DNA of 64,000 bases. Origin: Plumapathes pennacea. Its lineage: Eukaryota; Cnidaria; Anthozoa; Antipatharia; Myriopathidae. Of this stretch, positions 41,137 to 53,124 are shown one piece after another (within the stretch, counting starts at the first letter, position 1; every line of letters starts with the position of its first letter). The notes under the pieces are model-generated. The model did not search any database. It worked only from the letters and a program-made list of their open reading frames with translations, and was not told the DNA's origin. Made by a program: the position numbers and the translations under genes. The stretch covers positions 9,145,501 through 9,209,500 of the forward strand of contig OZ038473.1 of assembly GCA_964036295.1 (NCBI GenBank), written 5' to 3'.

Positions 41137-44100
41137 ATGGCGAACGGAAACAAGCATTTCCGGGAGCTGAAAGTATGCTTTCTGTGCACTATTTTTGCAT
41201 CTCTTTCAAATACTGGGATAGTAGTAGGCTGGAGCCTTCCAAATTTTGTTGATCATTACGTTTCTATCGACACGAATGCGTCGGTTTTCACTGTAAACGA
41301 GAGATTTCTTTCAGTTGCAATTGATTCGAGCATATTGCGAGAACACTGGGCAGGATTTAACTTCTCATCAGAGCGGCTGTTTACTCTGGCCAAAGCGCTT
41401 TCTCCATCGTACATTCGGTTTGGAGGTACAGCTGAAGACTTTCTCATTTATGGTGGATCAAATCAACGAACCACGGTGAATAGGGGAGAGACAGTGCAAG
41501 TCGTGGAATACTTGAACGCTTTCAAAAATGAAACTAATTTCACAATATCAAGCACAGACTTGGATAAGATACATTTTATAGCACAGAAATCTGGCTGGGA
41601 TGTGTTGTTTGGTCTCAATGTGTTGCTCAGAGAACACGATGGGACATGGAACGCAAGCAATGCAAAGATGATCCTTGACTATGTGACAGGAAACGGGTAT
41701 CAGTTCGGATGGGAGCTGGGAAATGGTGAGGACCAGACTGATGTCATAGTCAATAGCATGCAGATGATAAGTATTAAAATGCATCGATTGATTCCAGCTG
41801 CTACCATCCCCCCTCTCCCCCTCCACTGGGGACTTGTGTTTTTGGTTGGCCCAGGACCTGAGGGAGGAGGGGTGGGGATTGGTACTTGACTGAAAGTTAT
41901 GAGTTTCACTGATGACCTTAAACCCTGACCCTGTTCAATACACAAATTTGCAAATTTCACTACCCTGTCTAAGTCAAAGTACTGTAATTTGCTACAAGTG
42001 ACTTAATGTAAACTTTTGTAAATAAGCCCCCCCCCCCATCTTAAATGCAAAAATCCTCTAATAGTTAGCCCCCTAAAAATAAGCCTGCAAGCCTATACAA
42101 GGTTTAATCGGCATCCAATTAGTAATGGCCCATACAGTACAGTAACCACCAAACAGACACAATTCATTACATGCAGCATTTCCTGTATTTTCAGATTACT
42201 TGTTGTACAGTTTTCTATCTTGGTGCCCCCCTTGGGAAGAGGTTATTTTTTCAGATACCCCCTATTTTCTTATCAGTTCCCCATATGTTTTCATAAATAG
42301 ACCCTTATTCAAAATTTTTAAAACTACTCTGACTTACATAAAATCTTTAAAAATGCATACACATGCACAAAATAATGAGTGAATAACTTTATTAACATGT
42401 CAGAAATCCTTTAGCATCACTACTAGTTGGGAACACTAGACAACACAAAACAACTGCTGCTGTTTGGATAAATGCATGTATTACTCAGCTCCAATGTTTA
42501 CAAATAATTTTACATGAATAATAATTAATTACTATAATGTACAATATGCATACTCTCTCTCTTTTCACAGAACCAAATCTTTTTAAGAACTTCAACAGAT
42601 CACTTTCTGCAGAGCAACTTGCTGAGGACTTTGTAGTGCTTAAGAACATTCTACAAGGTTATGCCAAATTTGGAAAGCAATTCATTGCTGGGCCAGATAT
42701 CACAAGACCATACCCCTCAAACCTCAAGTATCTGGCAGCGTGAGTCAATATTGTCTGTAGTTTATGAACTAGATTCCCACTATTTCCTATGATGTCAGTA
42801 GATACTGTAGATTTCTTTTTTTTTCTTCCAGATAGTAAACTGTAGGTGTATATGGTTGGATTTTAATGTACAATAGGCACATCTGTTGACAATTCAAAGG
42901 CAGTTAAGGGACAGGGCCAATATTCTTCCATTGTGTTTGTTAGATTCCTTCATCATTCCATTTTGTGGTACCATGTTCTATTTCTTTTGATCTCCATTTT
43001 CCCAATTTCTCATCAATTATTATTTTTATTATTATTAATTGCAATAGATTTCTTTCTAAAGCAGAGGATCTGCTTGATGCAGTCACTTGGCACCAGTAAG
43101 TACATACTGTAATGAGATAATACCTTGTGTAAATATAACTTACAGCAACATCTTAAGGTTTCTCAGATGCCTATTACAAGCTGAAGGCCTTGTGCAAAAC
43201 CTTCCTTATGACTACCTATAAGTAATTTACTTGCATTTTCATTTTCGTGCAAATCAAGCTGAGTTTTGTCGCAAGGTTTTGCAATATACCTTATATTTTT
43301 GAAAGAGAGGCAACAGTCATGTTGGAAATGCCCCATTTGTCTGTACTTGTTAGACAAATTGAAAAATGGGTCTTTCCAATGGAGAGTTAGTGATGTGTTC
43401 TACTGTATAAGAGCCACACTATACAACTGCTTCAATATTTCATAATTTGACAACAATTTGTTTAACATTTTCTTGCTTAGAGTCCTTTGGTCATGTACTA
43501 AGTAGGTAGTGTACTTACAGCAGAGAAACTGTCCATTGGCTCTCCTATCAATGTTATTCAAGAGCTACCTGAGTAGTATTCCATTCAGCACCTTGAGCAG
43601 ACACTTCACAATTTCCCAAGGGTGTCTGCTTATATAATACAAGTTTGACTGTAATGTGTATTAGCCAGTCCCATTTTTCTGGTTCACTATAAAAATTTTT
43701 TTTGTGCAGGTATTATGTGGACGGCAGGACATGCTCACAGGAGGATTTCTATGACCCACATGTACTGGACTACCTGCTGACACAAATATATGATTATAAT
43801 GACATTCTCGCTCCGGGAACTCGACGGTGGCTTGGTGAGACATCCAGTGCATGGGGTGGTGGCGCACCCAGTCTGTCTGACAGATATGTGGCGGGATTCA
43901 TGTGAGCAGTACTGTAGTAGACTGTGAATGGTCCCTCCTTTTCTGGCCAAGTTAAAAAAAAAAGTGAATTGAAGTTAACTGAGGTCTAGACACGAGCTGC
44001 AGAGTGAACTTGAACAGAAAAAGGAGGGACTGTCTAGAGCATTAGAACTTCTTTTCTCTTGCACATTGAACAGAGCTGTTTCACATGCTTTTGCCACCAT

Positions 44101-46510
44101 GTTGCACAAACTGCAGCAAATGTTGGATATTTTGACCTCAGGAGGTGCTCTATATATTAAATATGTTTCAGGTGGTTGGATAAACTGGGACTGTCTGCCC
44201 GTCTGGGTTATGACGTCATCATCAGGCAGAGCTTTGTACGTGGCCATTACGCACTGATAGGGCCTGACATGGAACCTTTTCCGGTGAGTACAACATAAAT
44301 ATGAAACAAATGGCAAGAAAGTGCTAACCACACAATGATGTTCAAAATAGTCAGTGTAGTTTGAATTGATTTAATTGAAATATGAGCAATATTTCCACCA
44401 AATGTACTTACGGTTTATTGCCACTACTTAGCTGTAAAAGTTCTGGAAGTCCGATGTCCTTCACGTAACCAATATTCGGCTTTTGACAGCTGGCTGATCA
44501 ATGTAAATTCGATAGCATCATCGTTGCCTAACAAACCACTCTTTTCTCTATCTATCGGTCCTTTAGCAGCGCAAACTGGAGTGGCAATAGAGTCTGGCAG
44601 CGTTGTCATTTCAGTTGAGTCCAAGTGCGCGTGGCGCGTGAACGATGTTCCCGCCTTTTTGTGCGCGGGTCGCGGGACCTGACTTGGCTTGAGGACTGGA
44701 TCAAACTATCCCCAAACCTCAACCATTTTCGGGTAAATGCGTTCTATTGGCAGCCGCAATCAACTGTTTCGATTGAAACCGGTTTAGGTTGGTCTGGTTT
44801 GTACCAATCGAACACAACCTAAAAGAGTTATGGAAAGAAAAAAAATTACTAGTTTTTCTTGATCAAGGGCGGAGAATTTGCAGTTCGGCTGAAAAATCCC
44901 GGGGTCGGCCCGGCAAAGGGAGAGGAGGGGGTCTTGGTAACAAATTAAATTAATCGATGCATTAACTTTGCTTTTCATTTCAACAGGACTACTGGCTGTC
45001 TCTCTTACACAAGAAACTTGTTGGGGAAATCGTTCTCAACGTGGAGAAAGGCCTTGAAGAAAACAGAACAGTTCGGGTCTATTCTCATTGTACAAATACA
45101 AGATCTGGGTAAAAAAAACGCTATGTGTTGGTGTGTCGGACAGTAGTGCGCAGACAGTAGACAGAAGTGTTTGGACAGTAGTGCGCAGACAGTGGACAGC
45201 AGTGTGTTGAACAGTAGTGAGCGTGAATTTATCGTTACCTAATCTAAAAAGGTTAGCAGGTCAGGAGAAGACATGTACATGTGACGTACTCAATCGAATC
45301 GCTATTTTGTGGAACAAAACTGAATTCAATTGCATTTTTATGCAAGGATCTCTGCATGACAGAAAGCCGACATTTTCCAGTTCAGAACGTTGCTCAGCAA
45401 TCGAAGATTTTGAAATTAGGTCGATTTTCGTTTTTTGAGACTTTTTTTATCAGAATAATTCTACAACGTTTAATAGATGCCATAGATGACTAATGCGTGA
45501 TTTGCAGAACATTTTGAACCAACTCAGCTTTCACAAGTTCAAGAAACTGGTTCAGAACATGCGGAAGACTCCGGCTTTATTCAGGATATTTAAGGCATGC
45601 CGGGTGTTTACTCTGTGCATTTCTATTCTCTTTATACATGTTGAGGAATGTTGTGCGTACGTCTCTGTGAATCCACATCGAGCAGGACGATGTTTGCTGT
45701 GCTGTTTTGTTTGTGTTAAAATATCGACGAGATGTCGTCCCCATAAGCACAAGGCATACTGTATCATATTATTTTCATCCAAACCTAATTTGGCATTTCC
45801 CATCAGGCCTCTCGACCTTGTTCTTAGTTGTTCAAAGTGATCAACGTTTTTCTTTTTTGAATAAAAAGAGAAAATTGAAGTTGATCTCTCAGGAATGAAA
45901 ATACATTGAACCACTAAAGCCTGGACCATATTCCCAGTGCAAACTCTTATCTAGAAGATAAAATGAAACCTTGTTGTGTTTTCTCGGATTGTTGAAGAAT
46001 CTTGTGGACCTCTTTCAGGAGCTACAACAAAGGCGCCGTGACTGTCATGGCTATGAACGTCCACCAGAGTGAGCCTGTCAGCTTGACGCTGACCGGAAGT
46101 CTTCTGGGACTCAATGTGGATCAGTATCTCTTGACCCCGGATGATGACCAAGTCACTTCACCGTAAGTCTCACCCCAGTCCCTTCGCACCACAAGCTTCG
46201 AAAGGTGCGCTCCTTTTTCCCAATAGAGACCACGTGACAGCACTGTGACGTGAGCAGCGACTTTAGTATATCTGCGTGAATGTGGTTCTTTCGTATAAAC
46301 GAAAAATGCTCACAGTGAATTTCACTCAGTCTTTTCTGACTTGTTTCAAGGCGCGTACTTCTCAACGGCAAGCTTCTCAAAGTTATCAACGATACTTTGC
46401 TCCCAGACCTCCCAGCAGAACACGTGCCACGTGGAAAACCGCTGGTTCTCCCGCCCCTGACATTCGCTTTCTATGTGGTGCCCAGTGCCCAGGCCAGGGC
46501 GTGTCTCTGA
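41137..46510 (+). CDS. HPSE: Heparanase (GH79 endo-beta-glucuronidase), complete, 8 exons
   Basis: Exons are 41137-41725, 42571-42739, 43048-43095, 43710-43901, 44172-44283, 44987-45108, 46019-46162 and 46351-46510. All sites are GT-AG and the phases close at 512 codons (511 aa; the human protein is 543). A signal-peptide-like N-terminus ([19 protein letters not shown]) precedes the GH79 (beta/alpha)8 domain. The acid/base Glu is at about 197 in WELGNEPN, split across exons 1 and 2, and the nucleophile Glu at about 312 in [12 protein letters not shown]. The C-terminal beta-domain ends [15 protein letters not shown]. The enzyme cleaves heparan sulfate in lysosomes and extracellular matrix. ATG 41137 is chosen because the signal peptide starts just after it; upstream in-frame ATGs would bury it. 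An AATAAA follows at 46664. Confidence 0.95.
45128..45225. repeat. Short tandem repeat, about 2.5 copies
   Basis: Units of about 38 bp built on GGACAGTAGTGCGCAGACAG lie just after the donor site of HPSE exon 6. Degenerate in the last copy. Confidence 0.7.
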
Positions 46511-46663
46511 ACCCACGCCACGTGCTCCTAGGATTAAATTTATTCAATGCAAGTTGCACTGAGTGCAAAGTAAGAATTAATTTGTTATCAGCCAATCAGA
46601 TTACCGATTTTTAAAGTCATCATAAATAGAGGAAGCCAACACACAATATTTTAATACCGAAGA

Positions 46664-46669
46664 AATAAA
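46664..46669 (+). terminator. Candidate polyadenylation signal of HPSE
   Basis: AATAAA about 155 nt after the stop codon at 46508-46510. Confidence 0.4.
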
Positions 46670-47124
46670 AAAACGTGTCACAGCGCTCTGTTTCCGGTCA
46701 CATTAGTTTTGAGTCAGCAATAACTGCACAAAACTGTGTATTCAAACGCATATTTTGTAGTTTTAACTGTTTAACCAAGAAACTCAATACCGGGGGCCAA
46801 TTCAATAAAGCATTTACAAGTGTATTTTACAAGTTGGACCAGCTTCTCCAGACGTTAAAACGCACTTTAATCCAATACAATGGCCGAATACTGTTCTAGT
46901 TGTGCACTGGGGACTTGTATCTGTAATATTGTACAGACTTTTCTGGACTAAAGTCCGTTTAGTGGTGTTTGAATAATGGTCAGCTTGTAAAATACACGTG
47001 TAAATGTTAAATGGAATTGGCCCCGGGACTCGATATTCAATTATGAATTGGCTTAATGCATTTTCTATAACACAAATTGTGCAAAAGGAAAACGGGGCTT
47101 GCACACAATGTGAAATTTTACATA
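46670..47124. other. Intergenic, no gene seen
   Basis: Contains an inverted pair roughly 46788-46890 / 46895-47030 (GGGGCCAATTCAATAAAGCA with its counterpart AAATGGAATTGGCCCC), so a 240-bp snapback element probably fills 46790-47027. Confidence 0.5.
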
Positions 47125-47189
47125 AATTTTTCAAAGACCACAAATTGCCCTCGCGCGGCGCTCGTGCAATTTTGTGGTCTTTGAAAAAA
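47125..47189. repeat. Hairpin
   Basis: Arms TTTTTCAAAGACCACAAATT and AATTTTGTGGTCTTTGAAAA close around a GC-rich loop containing GCGCGGCGC. Confidence 0.75.
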
Positions 47190-47289
47190 TTACTCGTGCT
47201 AATTTATTCCAAATTGCACTCGAAATCATGCGATTACCTATACTTACAGACGTCATTTCCGTAACACCAACACGAGTGTCGCTATTGTG

Positions 47290-47431
47290 ATACTGAAAGT
47301 GACCCTTGCAGTTATGAAGCAACTCAAGCAGTTGCGAGGATAGCCCGAAAAAAAATCCGGGGTTTACTTTTCCCAGGTTATTCTTGCAACTGCTTAAGTT
47401 GCTTCATAATTGCGAGGGTCACTTTCAGTAT
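47290..47431. repeat. 142-bp palindrome
   Basis: Arms ATACTGAAAGTGACCCTTGC and GCGAGGGTCACTTTCAGTAT, then GAAGCAACT..AGCAGTTGC and GCAACTGCTTAAGTTGCTTC. The loop is about 40 bp. Confidence 0.8.
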
Positions 47432-49690
47432 AGTGCCACGTTCCGCAGTTCACAAATACAATGTGTTTTATCATGTATATTATATCCTGTCGGCATTGTG
47501 TCGAAAACACGAACTAAAACAAATTAAAGCTGTTTTGAAACAACCTCGTTTGTTCAATCAGAACCCATTGTTATCTTTGTATAAGCAAACGAACGGAAAA
47601 CCACGTACGGAATACAAGCGAAGCGGAAAAAATCGATGAATTGGAACTGAGACCGCGTGCCAAGCCAATATTCCGTGTTTTGCAGGATAAATGTTTGATA
47701 ACTTTATAATCACGTTTCAACTCAAAAAAACAATTTACTCAGTCATGAATTCTGCTGCTTGTTTTCATCTTACTTTCATGAGACATAACACTAATAGCAG
47801 CATTTTATGAACAATTTGTGACAAATTTTATGATTGTTTTATGGATGCAACTGAACAGGACTTATTGTACCAAGCGAGAGTAATGACATAAGCAATGGAT
47901 TTTCTTGATTTGTCAATGTAATATTTCTTAATGGTAGAACCATACAACTTCTCTTAAGCGTACAACACACTACTCGTATTAGTAACCGCGTTGGTCGAAA
48001 GAGTGACAGTGATATTGAAGTCTTAAAGCGCGTCAGACAATAGAAATGGCCGTTCGATGTCGGGCGACTACTCGATGAAATGCAAACTTTAAGCGCACCT
48101 GTTCTGCTTGCTACTTAGAGACTTCATGCAAGCAGAGCTCAATAGCACAACACTGGCATGTGAAATATCTTAAAATGACATTTTGTAATCTGGCGATATT
48201 GTGCCAGAAACTGACAGAGAGCATATTAAATTAACTAACACAACCGGGGCTGGAGCAGTCATTCGCGACAAATTCTGCGGTCGACTGTCCGACGCCAAGC
48301 TATACAGTCTAAAGACCACATAAACCACTGAATGGAAATGAACGCTTTGTATTCCTGTTTTGGTTTTCAAGTTACATTAAAAATGGTTACTGTAAAACCC
48401 GATTTACACGCGACGCAAGGTCCTTATTTCATAGTTCCAGCAGACTGAACGCAAGATCACAATATTGGTGCTTACGCTTTGCGTCGAACTTGTTTTCACT
48501 GTGAAATAAAGCGTTATCCATGTGCTTGCGTCACTCATGAAAAGCAGGTCAGTTAAGGACACCCAAAAACAATAAGATGGGCTAATTCACAGAGAAAAGT
48601 AAGCGCAAGTAGAAAGAGAACAGGAAAATTTCCATCGTCTTGCGTTTGCGCATGCGTGCTTGTCATATTTTCCCGTGTGAACCATCTCATGCGTTTGCGT
48701 TTGCGCTTGCGCTTGCTTTACTTGTGTAAACCGGTCTTAACAACCCACTAGAAAATCAAATTATCTTAGCGTGGCTCAGTATTAAAACAGGGTAAAAGAA
48801 AGTCAAGAAGAACATGTCTGGGTGCTTTTGTGTAAGTATAAACACGTTGTTAAGGTCGCTTTCGCTGCACGCAATCTTGTTTTTACTGCGCAACTCTAAA
48901 ACGAGAAGCTGTCGGCAAGTAGATAGATTTGAAAGGCAGTATGCTGCGGAGCACGCACTGGTCGGATTTTTTGAATCGTTTCTTGAAGCCGGCGCTGTAC
49001 TGAGACCTAATCTTTCTTGTTCCGCGTTCTCGCCTCCTCCAAATCACGTCCGCAAATTCTAGATTCAATAGCTCGGTTAAGTGCCAGAAAAAGGACCGCC
49101 CACTGAACAAATAAGTGGTCAGTCGCATATGACCTGCAGTTAATATTGACGCATTGGCGATAAGAGGCTCTTGTGGACTACAATAAAGCCTCCCCTGCCG
49201 GCAATCTTTGTGACGAAGGACGAACAAAAACAATTCTTGCTTTACGTGTCGACCTAATATTTTATTAAAATTATTCTTTACAACTGAATTGATCCGGTTT
49301 GAACACGCATAGGGCTGTAGGGACCAATTAGCCGAAGTGATTTGGGGGCCACTTGACTACCAGTCAAGCTGTTCAGTACCCTGCGCGGCTGTTGAAAAAC
49401 TGCAGTTTCCACTGACGAAGAAGAAGTACTTAATTGGATAACGATTGTGTTTATCTAGCCGGTGTTGTTTGGTAATATACTCAGTTTCAGACTAATAGCA
49501 CATATTACCTCCTTCCTTTTCCATCCGGAGTATTGGTATTTTGCGGAAACGTGGGTGTAACGTTCCAACTCAGGAAACTGACAGACAAATAGACAGCTTG
49601 TCAATTAGTAATAAACAAATTTCGCTAATAAAAAGGCAGCTGTTTAACAAGCAAATCTCAGAAGGCTGAGCTCTGCTCGGAACTGAACTG
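47432..49690. other. Intergenic, MITE-containing
   Basis: No gene is recognised. A MITE candidate lies at 48393-48740, described separately. The rest is unique AT-rich sequence. Confidence 0.4.
48393..48740. mobile_element. MITE candidate with GTGTAAA-type inverted ends
   Basis: The left end TAAAACCCGATTTACAC pairs with the right end GTGTAAACCGGTCTTA. The interior has TTTGCGTTTGCGCTTGCGCT-like runs on both strands. Ends of this type resemble the element at 22601 but the interior differs. Confidence 0.6.
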
Positions 49691-49699
49691 TCGCCTGAG

Positions 49700-50556
49700 A
49701 TGAAGCCCTTCACCATTTGCGTCGTGACCGTTTTGCTGGCGTTTTCTACGTTCCCTGATCAAGTCTACGGTTTGATGTGTCCACATGTCCATGAAGACGG
49801 GAAAGGTAACCTGTACTGCGCAGACTGCACGCCTTTGGTAAAGCCCAGATGCTGCTCTTTTGAACCGCACGGTGTATGCGACGAGAATTGCTATAATTGT
49901 AGTCAGACCTGGCACTGTCTCGAGCAACCAGTGGGACAGAGATGTAAAGTAAGCTTTCTTTCCCTGGTTTCAATGCTGCCTACATTTGTTTCTATATTTC
50001 CATTCAAACAAACAGGGCTTCTTCGCCTTGTTTAACACCGCTCTGTTATATTTACGGTAGTGCTCAATCAGTTCCATGAATTGACTCCATTTTTAAGCAG
50101 TGTAATTCAGTTGCTGACGTTGCTGGTTCTTCGACAGCGTACTTATGCAAGCATTGATTTGGTTTCCGGTTGGTCATTTGTTTTTTCTTAGAAAATACTA
50201 TGTAATACTTCAGAATCTTAGCCTTCTGTACCAGCACCAGCTTTTACAAATAATTGTAAAAAATACTGAGAATTCGAAACATTTTTGCGGACTGTAAAGC
50301 ACGTTACACCAACACATTTGGTGGAGTATTTTCCGTAAACGTGACAATCACTTTAGATTGTGGCATTTTAATCATACAAGGATAGTACACAACACGGCAT
50401 CGGAAAAGAGCAATAATTTTAAGTCGATTTTAGTCTGTTTGGCCAGGCGTAGCTTTTAAGGGGCCCCACACCATGCAAATCACTAACTTCTTGTATTTTG
50501 TGTCACAGGCAAAAAAACGTGGAAAGGGATGCAAGTGTAAAAAGAGGAAGGGCTGA
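49700..50556 (+). CDS. Small secreted cysteine-rich protein, two exons
   Basis: Exon 1 is 49700-49948 and exon 2 is 50509-50556, joined at a GT-AG intron between codons; 98 residues in total. Residues 1 to about 24 form a clear signal peptide (hydrophobic VVTVLLAFSTF, likely cut after VYG). The mature part has 12 cysteines at 27, 40, 43, 51, 52, 60, 64, 67, 73, 82, 91 and 93, enough for six disulfides, and a strongly basic C-terminus with a CKC motif in exon 2. A CC pair and CxxC spacings (40/43, 64/67) are present. I do not recognise the family; a secreted signal, defence, matrix or venom-type peptide are all possible and nothing here decides. A TATA-like TAATAAAAAG lies about 70 bp before the ATG and ATTAAA follows at about 50714. 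Confidence 0.8.
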
Positions 50557-51285
50557 GACGAAAAGAAATGTCGTCAACATGGAATAACTGAGAAAAACAT
50601 GGCGCATTGTCATCTTTTTAAAATCTCACTAGAAGCAGTTAGTTCGCTCATATCCGCTAATCGAATAGAACATTGTAACACATATTCATATGTGTCCTGT
50701 TAAAATAACCGGTGCATTAAAAATGGAAAATGTAATATGTTGTGATGTTTTGTTTGCCGTATATTGAGCCCGGAGACAAAAAGGTGTTTTGTTGCCCTAA
50801 CGTCATCAAAGTTACAGGTCAGACACGGAGGTGAACGCAAGCAATTATTAGCCATTTGTATAATTTGCATGTTCGTCATTCAAATCAGTACATCACTCAT
50901 GCACTTTCAAAACTTGTTTTCCTTTAAGTGGCAGTGTGAACCAACTCAATGAACCTTGTGTTTGTCAAGCTTTCCCATATGTTAAACCTCGTCGAATACG
51001 AATAATTAATAAAATACGTTTCAACGCACTTCATCGACTAATAACTGCACGTAAGAAACTCTAAATGAGAACGACAACTCAACTTCTCGTGTTTTAGTGA
51101 TTGAACAAAACATAAGAGAAAATGTGTTAAAAGTCTACCACATTCAACTTGTTAAAAACTGTTTTCTTGTTTTGTTGTTTTGTTGTGTACGAGTTTGTTG
51201 TATGTCGTTCACCATGCTTCACTGGTTCTTTCGCATCTTCGTTCCCAGGCTCTTTTCTGTGAACGGGGTAGGGAGAGGGAACAGG
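50557..51285. other. Intergenic, no gene seen
   Basis: 3' flank of the cysteine-rich gene. Nothing further is recognisable. Confidence 0.4.
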
Positions 51286-51534
51286 CACAGGGCGCAGAGG
51301 AGTTCGCTTGCTTATCATTATGTAAAACCCTATATAATGACCTGCATGATACCGCAAGGATATTTCATCGCGGGCGCGCGAAGGCATACGCGCGCCTAAA
51401 CACTGACATGGCGCATACTATCTTGTACGCATGCCTTCGCGGTCCGCGATGTAATTGTTCTGCGGTATCCTTCATGTAAGTCAATATATAGGGTTTTACA
51501 TAATAAAGCAAGCGAACTCCTCTGCGCCCTGTGG
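51286..51534. mobile_element. 250-bp snapback element
   Basis: The outer arms CACAGGGCGCAGAGGAGTTC and GAACTCCTCTGCGCCCTGTG are perfect reverse complements. The inner arms match around TATGTAAAACCCTATATA and TGATACCGCAAGGATATTTC. A shorter relative lies at 59726-59873. Confidence 0.85.
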
Positions 51535-51720
51535 AACGGGAATGGTTCTTTCATTTGTTTATTCAATATAATGAAGTGCCCCGTTACAACGAACACAATC
51601 CAGAAACCCAAACGTAAAATCTACCCCGATAAAACGAACCAATGTCAGCACGCGACTGAAGATGAATGCAAAATAGATACAATATTTAAGAAATGTTTAA
51701 CGCGTCACCGTGTACAATAG

Positions 51721-51843
51721 CCTCATCTAAACACGCGGGAAGTTGGGAGAACACGAGAGTAGCGTAAGGAAACCACGACGCCGCCGAGTGGTTTCCGGCG
51801 CTACTCGAGTGTTCTCCCAACTTCCCGCGTGTTTAGATGAGGC
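51721..51843. repeat. 120-bp palindrome
   Basis: Arms CCTCATCTAAACACGCGGGA..GTTGGGAGAACAC and GTGTTCTCCCAAC..TCCCGCGTGTTTAGATGAGG are almost perfect, with inner GAGTAGCG / CGCTACTC. It would extrude a very stable hairpin. Confidence 0.85.
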
Positions 51844-52109
51844 CATATTATACGGGAACACGTTATATATTTCTTTTATAAAATAATTAGTCAAGTAAAA
51901 TACATCGCGTATTGTGTTTAGCCAATCAGGGCGCGTAGTATCATAGTTATTTTATAATTCGCTATATGCAGCTGCATGCAGACACTAAAAAATCACAAGT
52001 GTTATTCAATCGTTCAAACCCGGATAGTAATATTGTACAATCATGAAAACCGAATGCTGTGTGGTGCAACGTAATACTGTTTAATTTTAGGACAAAAAGA
52101 TTATTAGCC

Positions 52110-52236
52110 AAACCCCGACATAACGAAAATTTTGGTCATTTTCCCACAAATTTGTTATAACGGGGTTTTGTTTATAACGACCCATTATAATGAACTTATT
52201 TTTTCTAGTCCCTTGCAGTTCGTTATATCGGGGTTT
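52110..52236. mobile_element. Mariner/pogo-type MITE
   Basis: The left end AAACCCCGACATAACGAA and the reverse complement of the right end, TTCGTTATATCGGGGTTT, match with one difference. Internal copies of TTATAACGGGGTTTTG and TATAACGACC are present. Confidence 0.65.
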
Positions 52237-53013
52237 CAATGTATCTATCTATCCAGTACAACTCTCTACCATTGAAAGTTAAGAATGCTACCTCCCCCAA
52301 TGCCTTCGAGAATCTTAAAAAGACACTTTAGCTAGAGCTTTATTGTATACCTAATAGAAACTTTGTTATTCATACAATGTATATAGTGTTTTGAATTGCT
52401 TGGATTTTATTATTTGTAACTTTTGTATTTAAACAAAGTTGCGATAGGAGAAATATGTACGGTACGTAGTTTGTCCTTTTGTCGCCTTTCTAACTTTCAG
52501 TCTTCTGTTCGTTGTATGTGCCGCTTTGAAAGTTGCCTGTGTATCTAATTTGACATAATTTTGTGATGAGGTTTAATTTTGCATTTGTTACAACCATTTT
52601 TCTTTCTTTGTTTTATTTGGTTTTATTTGGTTTATTTGTTTAGTCTCGTGCAAGCTATTAGCCTCGACCTTCCGTTCTTGGCTTCTTTGCATCCTTGTGT
52701 CATTTTTTTTTCCTTTCAAAACGAAACCGATTCAAATTCCAAACCATATAATCTTATTCACTATCGTACATGGCGACTATATATGACTTGCAGACCGTTC
52801 CTCAAGTCATGACTTTACCTTTTTGACTTCAAACACATTCGGGGCCCTCAGTCAGGCGTCTATACAAACACAATCTCTAGACATAAGTTATTCAGCTGCG
52901 CGGGTTGTTGGTTGTTGGACTGCGTGTCAAACCTTGTCCAGCGCTGCGTCGTTTCTTTCTCTCCCTCACTGTCAGTTTCTCTCTCTCTCTCTCGCTCTTT
53001 TTTATGAGATTCT
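52237..53013. other. Intergenic, no gene seen
   Basis: T-rich sequence and a (CT)n run at 52976-52995. No coding signal. Confidence 0.4.
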
Positions 53014-53085
53014 CGTTTCCATCGCTGCTCGATCATAGTGTTTGTGATAGAATATTTCAGCTTGAAATGTTCTCTAAAGGTCTGC
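53014..53085. repeat. Partial duplicate of a receptor 3' end
   Basis: CGTTTCCATCGCTGCTCGAT through TTCTCTAAAGGTCTGC repeats the 3' coding end of the neighbouring GPCR pseudogene (53134-53205) with about 25% change. It is a short tandem duplication or the remnant of a second receptor copy. Confidence 0.65.
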
Positions 53086-53124
53086 TTGGTGTTCTTCCAC
53101 AAGCTTCTTTCTCTCTTGATTGAA

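Noticed and set aside
45493..45929. Opposing frames of 115 and 125 codons in the HPSE intron
   Set aside because: They lie within intron 6 of HPSE, overlap each other on opposite strands and show no domain.
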